DNA from: Thalassia testudinum | Lineage: Eukaryota > Streptophyta > Magnoliopsida > Alismatales > Hydrocharitaceae | NCBI GenBank assembly: GCA_037157565.1 | Contig: JAZHRO010000013.1 | Span: 35,778,501-35,842,500 of the forward strand | Length of the DNA: 64,000 nt | Reading direction: 5' to 3' | Shown: positions 54,673 through 64,000 of the stretch, piece after piece | How the letters are laid out: each line of letters starts with the position of its first letter | How positions within the stretch are numbered: position 1 is the first letter of the stretch | The notes under the pieces: generated by a model | Database searches by the model: none | The model's input: only the letters and a program-made list of their open reading frames with translations | What the model was told of the DNA's origin: nothing | Made by a program: the position numbers and the translations under genes

Positions 54673-56785
54673 CCCCCTCACCCCTCCGATTTCTCTCAAG
54701 TTGGCTCCCTTCCTTTTTCTAACACTGCAGCCGACTTCGATAGGCTATTCTCTCCGTAACTCTGGCGACCTTCCACACCACTCTCCGACTTCCTCCATCC
54801 ATCTTGATTAGCCGAGGAGATCCGCCGAGGTTAGCCGCATCTCTGGACACAGGCACCCACCAAGGAGATCCTCTGCTCCGTCCAAATCCACCCAACCGAG
54901 ATCTTCCTCTTATACCCTCTGATTTCGTCGTCCACTATGAACCTTCGGCGGAACCCTATTGACCCCTTTGTCCAGGTAATGGTAGACTAAGAGTAGGAGT
55001 AGGAGTAGGGTAGTTTAGGTAGGTAGTTAGTTAGGTAGTTTAGTCGTAATTCTAGATTTCAGATGTTCATCTTCTCCGACTCCGGTGAGCTCCTTAAGCT
55101 CGCCAAAGCCCTAGTTTTGTCTTTTGAAATCACTGTCCACCTTCCTTTACCTTTCACGACCATTTCTATCACACTTAATTTCTAATTTGATCATTAATTT
55201 GTCTAAATCACTTCCACTTCCACCGACTACTTCTGCTGTCCATGGCAGCAGTAGTCGAGCTAATTCCACATCACAGGGTCCTCCATCATCTATTCATCAC
55301 TTAAGGACCCTATTCTACACTTTAATATATATAATTACCACATATAACTTAAACACCCAATTTTAATTAAGCTCCTGAGCTCGCTGTCAATGGTGGCTCA
55401 GGAGTAGTTAAAACCTTTAATTAATTACATATATAGTATCGCAAGTATCTATTGACTTGTTTCCTCCACTCAATTGAGTGGGAAAACAAGTCCTGAGCTT
55501 AATCCAACTCAGATTTTATGAAAAATGAATTTTACTGTTGAATCTTAACTCTAATGAACAAATGGAGAATTAATTGAGTCCCTGAGGTTTCTTGCAATCT
55601 CAGGAACCTTCTCAGATTAAAAATGGCACGTTTTACCATTCTGAACACGATTTTGCCTTTTTCTGGACTCACCGAAGCTCCGACGAGTCGTTTTCTGATC
55701 TTCAGCCTACAAAATTAAATGAAAAGCTCCAGATCAATGATTTAATGATCATTGATTGCTCTGAGGTTGTTTATTTGAAGATTAAGTGTCTGGAGCTTGA
55801 GATTGAGTCTTCATCTTCTCCAACTCCGGCAGAGTTGGAGAAGTTTGTTAGTTAGGTTTAAGTTGCGTTTAAGGTGTCTAGAAGTTTCAGTGCAGTGCAC
55901 TAAAGTTGTTCATAACCTCAGCCCATTGTAACAACCTCTCAATTCCTGTGACGAATAAACACCTTTAGAAGCTTAGGCGGCAAGCTTAGAACCCTTGGAA
56001 TCTTAGTTGAAACACCTTTTTATGGGTCTGAACCTATTCTTGGAGTTGAGAAGATGCTAATCTAGGTTTTAATTTCTTGAGAAGAGGCTTAGATTAGAAA
56101 GTCAAAATTCGAGGCTTTACAGTCAAACCTAAGTCTGATTCTTGAGTTCTGAGCTCGATTAGAAGAATTGATGAGATAGAATTATTTCTGAGATCTTGTT
56201 GAATGACCTGAAAGAGATTTAAATGAGCTCAGACTTGTGATTTGGAGAGAATTCAAACCCTGCCAGTTTGGGTTATTTTCGAACCCAAACTGATAGCAGT
56301 GGTTGTTTGATGAGATTTGATCTGAAATCCTGCCCAGTTGAGTTTGTTGAAACCCTTAGAACTTGTTAAAATCGATTAAGAATGTTCTTCTGTGTCTCTA
56401 CACCTATTTTAAGTCTGAAATTCATTCTCTGAAGCTTTTAGAGAAACTTCATGCTTCTCTGCTGTTCCTGAAGCTTTAAAAGCTTCAAAACTCACTCCAG
56501 CAACTGCGGAATCATTTGTAGAATCTATTTAGAGCCTTAGCTGAGAGAGGTAAGTCCAGCTGTGGACTTTAGAACCAAAGACTTACTTTCTAGGCAGTTT
56601 AAACCCGTAGGAACCCCCTGATTTCACTCTTCAAATTGAAGAGGAAAATATCCTCTTATCTTAAAATTGATACTTCAATTCCATAGAGCAACTCAAGAGC
56701 TTTCCAACAAGCTTTGAATGGCTTGATTTGGAGCCTGAGTAGGGAGAATTCCTCTGTTGAAGTTTGCTCTAGAGGGGGGAACATA

Positions 56786-56827
56786 GTCCCACATCAGTAA
56801 GATACAAGCGCCCGCTTGGGAACAAAA
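56786..56827 (+). promoter_or_regulatory. snRNA-type USE with degenerate TATA, T2 plus copy
   Basis: USE gtcccacatca (56786-56796) has one mismatch. The TATA position 24 nt later reads aacaaaa (56821-56827), where the minus-strand T2 copy has tataaaa. Confidence 0.42.
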
Positions 56828-56850
56828 GGAATTTGTTGCATGGGCTATCT

Positions 56851-57166
56851 AGTCGTCAAGCGCTCGGCGCGATCTGAACATCTAACCTTTATGAGCATAT
56901 GTGTGTGTGTGTGCGGGCATATGTGTGCCTGCGGGTGTGCGCCCGAGTGGGCGTGTGCGAATGTGGCCATGGGAGGGCGACGCCTGGGAGGCGTGAGCCG
57001 GTTCGGCTTGAGAGGGCTGGTTGGCTTGAATCTGTGAACCAAAAAATAAACCGAAATTGAACCATAATGAAATCAAGCGAGGACCGAGTAGGGTCTGGTC
57101 CCATCCTGATCTCAGGGTGCTATGTATCCTCGAAAGGACCTCACCGCAAATAAAAAAATAATTTTT
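56851..57166 (+). ncRNA. Candidate Pol III LTR RNA, T2 plus copy
   Basis: The motif agtcgtcaagc begins 30 nt after the TATA position. No TTTT occurs until the T5 run at 57162-57166, giving about 316 nt. Hairpins CATCCT-GATCTC-AGGGTG (57102-57119, one G-T wobble) and TCCT-CGAA-AGGA (57127-57138) correspond to those in the minus-strand T2 copy. The degenerate TATA suggests this copy is weak or dead. Confidence 0.4.
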
Positions 57167-57934
57167 GGTTAAAGAAGAAATAAACCCGGTTCGGCTAAGA
57201 AGAGAAAGAAAAGAGAATGAAGGAGCTGATAGCTAAATGCTGAAGAGACTAAGTGTTGAAGAAGATAAAGCATAAAGGCTGAAGATTAACAGGCATGAAG
57301 ACTAAGGAGGAGGCTTAAGGAAATACTAAGGGAAGAAGGCAAGAGCAGAATAGGACAAGAAAGAAAAAGAGCTTGAGAGAGAGAGTAAAAAATAAATGAT
57401 ACATAGCAGAAAAAGAGAAAGAAAGAAGAAGAAAAGAGAGAGTTAGAGGCCGAAGAAATAAAGAAAAGAATTTATTTTTCTTGCATTATTTTAAATTTCT
57501 TCTTGTTTTTAAATGTTGTAATAAGGTATGTTTTAATAGAAGAATTTTATATTACCTTAATTTCTTTAAAATAAATTGGAAATTAACATGTTTACTTGCT
57601 AATAAAGTAAATCATTTGAGTAAATATGTTCACTTATGAGATTTTGCTTGTTATTCCATTCTAATCAATTTTTAGCAAAATTCATGTTCTTAAAATTAAC
57701 TTAATATACCTCCTATACTTATAAAGAAAAAATAAAGATAACTAGTGAATTTAGAATAAATTATACCTCCCAGCAAACGACCTAGACTCAACCAGTAAAA
57801 ATTTCTAAAATGTTAAGTTAATTCGACCCTATACTACTAATCAACACAATTTCGAGTTAACCTAAGTGACTTTTCTCTACTCTTAATTAAGTAAAATTAA
57901 CTTAATTACTGAGTTGAGGTAAGAAACGCATCAA

Positions 57935-60137
57935 CTATGCGTCAAGATGGTTGCACAGTACTGTTCTTATAGGTATAACCCATCCCCTTTGGCAATTATC
58001 AAGAACATAAAAAACTTGTGCAGCTTGACATGCCAATGTAAATGGTTCATCAGATTGAAGAATTTGACGATTATGATTTAAACTCAAGAAATTGTGTTTC
58101 TTATCAATTTTGAAACCGATGCCCTTTTTAAAAACATCAAACCAATGACATTTAAATAGGATAACTCTACGATCATATCTAAAGCTGATCTCTACAATTT
58201 CTTTGATTTTACCATAGTATCCATCTGGACCGGTGGAAAGATCTGAATCAAGAACTTCGGCTTGCTGTGTGACCTTCCTATCATCAATTTCATTTATTCT
58301 GAATCTAAACCGATTTATTATATACCTAGAGTGGTAATGTGCATAATGTAATGGTGAATCAACAAGTACATCAAAATCTGGTACCCAACATGGGTCCTTA
58401 TCCTCTTTCAATTGATGAACTCGATCTTTAAACCAATCTAAGAGGTCAAATTCGTTTGTGTTAGAAAAAGGTAACTGTTCGAATTCCTTATAAAATGGAT
58501 CAATTTCATGAATTTGTTTCAAAATATATAGATGCGTGCAACGTCTGTCATTTTCTAAAATAGTCTTGCACTCTGTATGAAGAATCAACCTTCCTCTGAT
58601 ATCAAAAATTGACAAACATTCTTCATCATTGTCAATGTATTCCCCCTCATAATTCCTTTGAAATTTATTAAAGCGGTTGTCTATTTCATTCATTTACATG
58701 GACGTAAAATTAATACACTCCTCCACCAGATAGCCTTTTACAATTGATCCTTCTAGCTTTGCCTTATTTAAAACATAATCTTTAAGCTTTTTAAAAAACC
58801 TCTCCACAGGATACATCCATCTGAATTGCATAGGCCCACCTATTCTCGCTTCATTTGCAAGATGCAGCATGAGATGAACCATTACATCGAAGAAGGTTGG
58901 GGCAAGAATCTGTTCCATCTTGTAAAGAGTAATGACTATTTGTTTATCCCGGAATTCCAACGTATCATTTTGTAGCGTCTTCAAACAAATAGCTTTAAAA
59001 AACTTGCTCATCTCTATAAATGAATCAACAACTAGCTCTGGCAGTATTCCCCGTATTGCCTGTGAAAGCAATACTTGCATATAAACGTGTGAGTCATGAC
59101 TTTTTAAGTCAGATATCTTTTTCTGCGCTTAATTCACACAACGAGAAAGCTGCGAGGAAAATTCATCTAGCACCCGAATTTCCTTTAAAAAGGAGAGCAG
59201 TCTACTCTTTTGGTCTTGATTCAAGCTGTAAATAGTAGGTGGGAAGTAGCCATCATCCTCATGAATATGCAGCTCTAAACGTATCCCCAAAGTCTTCATA
59301 TCTTTTCTTATTTTCACCGTGTCATTTGGATCATCAGTCAAATTTAATACGTCTAAAATGTTATCCATCACATTCTTTCTGATGTGCATAACATCTAAAT
59401 TATGACATATTCTAAGATCTTTCCAGTATGGCAGCTCTAAAAAGAAAATACTTTTCTTTCGAAATCCAAAATTCCTCGAGGCTGCTTAGTCTTATTTGAA
59501 TGGTCAACCCAACTGTATCTCACCCTTTTCTTGTAATCTCTCCATTATAACCTGACCCAGCAACTTGATAGAATCTGTACTAAGTTTCCTTTTCAGATTT
59601 TTCTTTGAATACAGACACGTCTTGCCATTAAATTTACTCTTGAATTGTGGCGTTCTCCATCTATGTTCAATAGGTAGAAATATGCGATGTCCTAAGTAAT
59701 AGAATTTCTTACTTTTCGGCAGTAGTAGGTGATGAGTGTCTTCCATATAGACTGGGCAAGCAAGCTTTCCTTTAGTGCTCCAACTTGACAAATTTGCGTG
59801 CGCCAGGAAGTCGTTTATGGTCCACAATAATGCTGCATGCATATTGTAAAATTTTTTCTTTTCTGCATTATACGTCTTCATGCCGGTGAACCACAACTAT
59901 TTTAGTTCATCGATTAATGGCTGGAGATAAACATCTATTGCATTTCCTGTTTGTTTTGGACCGGGGATTAATAGGGTCAGCATCATGAATGACGATCTCA
60001 TACACAACCAGGGAGGTAAGTTATAAGTGACCATTACCACTGGCCATATAGAGTATGATAGGTACATACTCTTAAATAGATTGAATCCATCGCTTGCAAG
60101 ACCTAACCGTACGTTCCTTGCTTCGAAGCAATTGAAA
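57935..60137 (-). pseudogene. TNP2-like CACTA transposase, broken
   Basis: Read on the minus strand from 60137. The first segment has RNVRLGLASDGFN, VMVTYNLPPWLCM, LLIPGPKQTGNAIDVYLQPL, then a stop at about 59898. After it come AALLWTINDFLAHANLSSWS and STKGKLACPV (59896-59504), typical of the TNP2 Transposase_21 family. A frameshift follows, then the HNLDVMHIRKNV motif (59410-59370), a DUF4218-like region (59080-58694, with GGPMQFRWMYPVERFFKKLK) and a DUF4216-like region (58693-57935, with HWFDVF and FTLACQAAQVFYV). The N-terminal part is missing upstream of 60137, and a T2 LTR interrupts just after the DUF4216 part. It would have been the catalytic transposase. Confidence 0.82.
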
Positions 60138-61199
60138 GTTGTTTCAAATTAGAGTTTGAGCAATGCTTGAGAGATTTGAATGAAGGTCTATGATTGGTTT
60201 TGAGTTGATTTTAATACCTGATGTGATTTTCCTCCTTCATGTTGTCTGTAGTGTAAGGAGGGGGATCAATTAGGGTTTCTAGGATCTAAAGATTCCCAAT
60301 ATAAGTTGGATTGAATTCTAGATATATCACAGATTATTTGCGACAAGTTAGAATGGAGATTTACTGCTTTGAATTAGATCTGGGATGAACACTTTCATCA
60401 CCCAGGTCTGAGGCGATTTATGGAATTCAAGCATTTGTTTAAAGGGTTAAGGTGTTGATTAAGGTTCAAAAATGGTTCAAAAGCTTAGATGGAGTTTAAA
60501 TGGACTTTGAAGGTTCAAAAATGGTTCAAGGGTTAAGGTATTTCCAATTCCTCTCCCTCCCTTTCCCCCTTCCCTTCCCATCCACACATGACGACGACAT
60601 CCGCCTCGATGCCTTCTGCCCCACCGTCCACCTCAACAACAACTGGTGAGACAGCAATGGCGGAAAAGATCTCCTTTGCGACAAGGATGGTGGTGCGAGG
60701 GATGCACAACGTAGTGGAAACCGAATGATATGCACATAACCTAACCAAAGCCTAACCTAATCCTAAATCCTTAACCAACCAATACATTTAACATTAAAGA
60801 ATTTTAAAAATTTTGACAAAATTTTCCCTTAAATTTTAAGTTTTTTTATAAACCTGCATATCAAAATAACAGACATAGTAAAAGTGGGCACATCCCACAA
60901 TAACAGTGCATCACACAAAAACATAAAGTACACAAAAGTGGGCACACCCTACCATACATTCAAACAAACGATATTATGTGGGCACACCCCACCATACATT
61001 CACACAAATTACATAATGTGAGCACAACCCACATCTAATATAATCCTAAAATATCATAAAAATAAATTTAAAGAAATGAAATTATACTTCCGATGTACTA
61101 CAGCCTCTGAGCATGACCAAGCGTGACCGTCACCAACAATTTGTAAATTCAATAACGCACAATAAATTAAATAATAAATCATTATGTTATTAATAACTT
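60138..61199. other. CACTA internal sequence without a recognisable gene
   Basis: The TNP2 similarity stops abruptly at 60137 and is followed by about 600 bp of unrelated AT-rich sequence with repeated ggttcaaaaatggttcaa phrases (60465-60530). From 60860 to 61030 there are four diverged copies of gtgggcacacccca-like sequence spaced 60-70 bp apart, of a kind seen in CACTA interiors. No reliable open frame is present. Confidence 0.4.
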
Positions 61200-61229
61200 A
61201 ACATATTAATTTGATATAAGGAAAGTAAG

Positions 61230-61860
61230 ATTAGAAGGGGATGAAGAGGAGGGTGGAAGTAAGATGGAGAGGAGGATGGGGGAAGGCACAGTAGCAGGAG
61301 GAGGAAGAGGAGGAGGAGGGAGGGCAGGGGCATTCCCTGCAAGATGAGGAGGGTGGCAAGGAGGAGGAGGAGGAGGAGGGGGTCAAGGAGGAGGAGGAGT
61401 GGTGGCAGGAGGGTGGCAGAGTGGAGGTGGAGGCCGACAGGAGGGGGTTAGGGAGGAGGAGGAGGGGCGGCAGGAGGGTGGCAGGGTAGAGGTGGAGGGC
61501 AACAAGAAGGGTCAGGAAGGAGGAGGAGGGGGTCGAGGAGGAGGAGGAGGAGGGGCGGTAGGAAGGCCACCAGGAGGAGGGGCGGCAGGAGGGGGGTGGC
61601 AGGCGGGGGGCAGGGTGGAGGAGACCGCCACGAGGGGTCAGGGAAGAAGAGGAGGACGGCAGGAGGGTGAGGAGGAGGGTGTTCGGGAGGAGGATTACCT
61701 CGTCGGAGAAGGCGAAGGAGGAGGGTGTCGGGGAGGATGACGAGCAGTTGGTCGGAGGAGCAAGAGGAGGGTGTCGGGGAGGTTACGTAACGAGGAGGAG
61801 GAGGGGGCAGTGTGCGTTAGGTTTAGGGAAGATGATGAACAGTGATGGGGAGGTCTGTCG
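61230..61860. repeat. GGA/GGN-rich purine tract of the CACTA element
   Basis: About 600 bp are dominated by gaggaggagg, ggcagggtgg and gtcggggagg units, with many runs of two to six Gs. Open frames here (for example 61399-61740) encode only Gly/Glu/Arg-rich repeats and are not considered genes. The strand is G-rich, so the plus strand could form G-quadruplexes. Confidence 0.65.
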
Positions 61861-61869
61861 CGGGTGATA

Positions 61870-62936
61870 GATGAACCGATATATGCCATCGGTTATATTA
61901 TAAATCGATGCCAAATGATCATTTCAGTTCACCCTCGTATGTGCCTAAAATTTTGGCTGCTAAATCTAACCTATCTTTCACCATCGGTTCTTACACTAAC
62001 CGACAGTATAGGTGACGAATCTCATGCAAAATTTAAGTAAAAATTTAAACCGTCTTTTTGGCGTTGCTTATTTAGATAACCGACGTCAAAGGCTTACTTC
62101 ACCAACTCTACCAATGCGCCCAAATTTTAGCCAGTAAATTTAACCTATTCGTCATCACTTTTTTATATAACCGACGACAAATATTATATTATAAGACATC
62201 TGAAAAAAGTGTCAGACGTCTAATACTAAGATGATTTTTTTTCTGTTTTCACAAGATCGAAATAGGGCTTTATATAAGTTGTCTAGATGACAGGTCAGGC
62301 ATCTGACATTATGTCGGATGTATGGAAGGACAAATCATTGTGAAAATGGATTTATGACAATCCTTTGCCATCACTTATTACATAAACTGACGGTATTAAT
62401 AGTTTTACCGTCATTCATGAAATAAATCGACGGCAAAAATATATTTGTCATCGTTTACTATAGCGACGACGAATATTAATGACAACTATCTATCCAATCA
62501 TTTTTGTTCAACCGATGGTTGATCAAGTACAGACCTTCACCATCACTTATAGTAATAAATGATAACAAATATAATATTATCGTCAATTTTATTAATCGAT
62601 GAAAATGAATCGACCACATAACATATTTTTCTAGTATTGATCGGTTAGAAAAGCATCGGCAATTCTTTAATTGTTGTCCATTTTCTAATTCGTTGAAATA
62701 GTTAATGGTGAAGATTGTTGAAAAGTCGTTGCTAAAAACATATGTTGATAGTTACGAACTGTCCTCAGAACATGAATTATAACTTAAGAGGGATTGGACT
62801 TTCGACGACGGCTGTTTTTAAAAATCAACGCCGAAAGTTGTTAATCGCAACATAACTTTTCGCGACACCAATCGACGACGGGTTACACACTTTTGGCGAC
62901 AATTTTTAATCATGAAAAGCTCTTTTTCCTGTGGTG
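61870..62936. repeat. Right subterminal repeats of the CACTA element(s)
   Basis: Many diverged copies of motifs such as ccatcggttatattata, accgacgtcaa and tttaccgtcattcatgaaa alternate in orientation, as in CACTA subterminal regions. A CAGACGTCTG-like pair lies at 62191-62222. The block reaches a CACTA-like terminus at 62639 and a second, cctgtggtg, at 62936. The last 300 bp carry longer motifs (gacgacgg, gcgacacc) related to 48075-48239, which suggests two nested CACTA elements. Confidence 0.55.
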
Positions 62937-64000
62937 CATGCTCAAGCAAGCGACCCTACTCCAGTGGATTACTTCGGTGAATTTGACTACTCCGACTAAT
63001 TGATTTGTTGTAGTAGCTTGGGTTACTGGTTTACCACTCAATGGAGTTGGTTGGTACTCACCATGTTTGAAAATATGGCATGTTTGCTTAGCTTGGACAA
63101 CAAAGGAGGAAGGATGATTTACCCCTTATCAGATACATCGTCACCAGCATACTTTACGATGTATGCTAACATAATGCAATTTAAAACTAACTCAAGTGTG
63201 ATAATGCTTTTAGTGTCTAATGGATTGGCATTCCATTAATCACAACCTAATTCTTGTGGCATTTATGTAAGTATTAGTTTCTTGGTGGGCTTTATATAAA
63301 ATAAGGAAAAATTATTGGCATGGCATAAGAAACCCTAAGTTAAACATTTTCTTAGATATGGAAAACGTATTGACCAATGGATTTTTCTTGTAGAAAGGTC
63401 TTAAGGTTTTGACTAGTTCGTAGCCTGCATGTTGCTGTGCTTTGAATAAATATGAATTAGCTGCTATTCTCTCGTCTACCACCATCTATTTCAGCATAGT
63501 CAAGTTAAGAAAAAAAAGAAATAGCAATAATTCGTGAAAATGAATTCCACCAAACTCCAAATTTTTTTCCAAAAAACTCCACTCAAACGAGAAAAAGAGA
63601 AATCGAGGAAAGAAAATAAAAAGAGTCCCATATTAACTTCTTGTTAGGATCAATCTTTTTTATTGTACTTACAAAATAAACAACAAAAGGGATAAACAAA
63701 AGATAACAACTTTCCAAATTTCTCACAAACTTCATAGATTAAGGGATAAAAAAAAAAATGAAAGAAAAGAAATATACACTGAGTTTCCATTAGAACTGAT
63801 CTTTAGTTTATTTTTTATCTACAAAAGGATGTAACGAAAAAAAGCAACAAAGAAAGGAGGAGGAACAAAATATCACATAGAATAATAAAAGTGGTGAAAG
63901 AGAGGTGGAAAATTAATTCTAGCTGAAATGGAAAAAAAAAAAAACACGATGGGAAGAAGAGAGAGGGGAAGGAGGAGAAACGAAGGAAAGTGATAAAGGA
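62937..64000. other. Right flank, no recognisable gene
   Basis: The first 60 bp can be read in one frame as SDPTPVDYFGEFDYSD then a stop, which resembles a retroelement reading-frame end, but no family is recognised. An open frame at 63000-63239 has no known domain. From about 63500 to the end the sequence is A- and purine-rich low complexity with many gaaaag and aaagaaa runs. Confidence 0.3.

Larger units (their letters stand above)
53903..57933 (+). mobile_element. T2 solo LTR, plus strand, inside the CACTA element
   Basis: The 4031-bp LTR (TGATGAGAGACTCATCATG...AAACGCATCA) has perfect TSD actat (53898-53902 and 57934-57938). It splits the CACTA element at the end of the TNP2-like coding region. 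A TATA lies at 54665, a USE at 56786, a GA-rich tract at about 57205-57470 and a cccagcaaacgacctagac U5 segment near 57770. It is homologous to 25476-29539. The open frames within (for example 54467-54811) have no known domain. Confidence 0.87.
48240..62639 (-). mobile_element. CACTA (En/Spm-like) transposon, nested and decayed
   Basis: The left end cactacaacatacacgac (48240) is a CACTA terminus. The best right end is tttttctagtattg at 62639, the reverse complement of a CACTACTAGAAAAA-type terminus with one changed base. An alternative right end is cctgtggtg at 62936. Subterminal arrays of gacggtaaa and cgtcgctta motifs flank both sides (48280-48607, 51505-51660, 61870-62639). Between them are minus-strand TNPA-like and TNP2-like pseudogenes. 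Two LTRs, at 48612-51504 and 53903-57933, were inserted later. The 3-bp flanks (ata and atc) match at two of three positions. Confidence 0.65.

Noticed and set aside
61399..61740. 113-residue Gly-rich open frame
   Set aside because: It is a translation of the GGA-rich CACTA tract with no domain or conserved composition beyond the repeat.

Overview
This window looks like heterochromatic, repeat-dense DNA of a flowering plant. It contains Ty3-type LTR retrotransposons of the Athila/Tat type, a CACTA (En/Spm) DNA transposon with TNP2-like and TNPA-like remnants, long solo LTRs, and no intact host gene. No rRNA, tRNA, CRISPR or bacterial features are seen. The species cannot be named from this sequence.

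Nearly everything is explained by nested insertions, most of them closed by 5-bp target-site duplications (TSDs). I use working labels. T1, T2 and T3 are Athila/Tat-style LTRs (TGATGA...CA) of about 2.5-2.9, 4.0 and 5.2 kb. D1 is a TGTAAC-type LTR of about 2.7-2.9 kb. An unidentified element (1-910, resuming at 42425-42610) was hit by a minus-strand D1 LTR (copy A, 911-42424). Copy A was hit by a second D1 LTR (copy B, 2856-10809), which carries two T1 solo LTRs (3210-5967 and 7523-10000). Copy A also holds a minus-strand T3 LTR (11172-42061). That T3 LTR was hit in turn by a T1 LTR (13080-15738), a decayed Athila-type element with pol (16690-24932, its 5' LTR carrying another solo LTR at 17440-19162), a minus-strand T1 LTR (25371-37593, itself containing a T2 LTR and a tandem D1 LTR pair), and another T1 LTR (38236-41022). 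Adding the separated pieces of each interrupted LTR gives lengths close to those of uninterrupted copies, which supports the model.

From 42611 a plus-strand T3 5' LTR runs to a PBS-like site at 47780. A minus-strand CACTA element (about 48240-62639 or 62936) follows, with TNPA-like and TNP2-like pseudogenes, interrupted by a T1 LTR (48612-51504) and a T2 LTR (53903-57933). The last kilobase is AT- and purine-rich with no recognisable gene.

The most interesting signal lies inside the T1, T2 and T3 LTRs. All ten copies carry a plant snRNA-type upstream sequence element (USE, consensus RTCCCACATCG) exactly 24 nt before a TATA-like box, the spacing of plant Pol III U6/U3 promoters. A family-conserved start motif (GCCTC in T1, AGTCRTCA in T2/T3) begins exactly 30 nt after the first TATA base in every copy. 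In nine of ten copies the next 230-315 nt contain no TTTT until a conserved T4-T6 run. Hairpins in the predicted RNAs show compensatory change between copies. I infer a family of LTR-embedded, Pol III-transcribed structured RNAs; the sequence suggests this but does not prove transcription.
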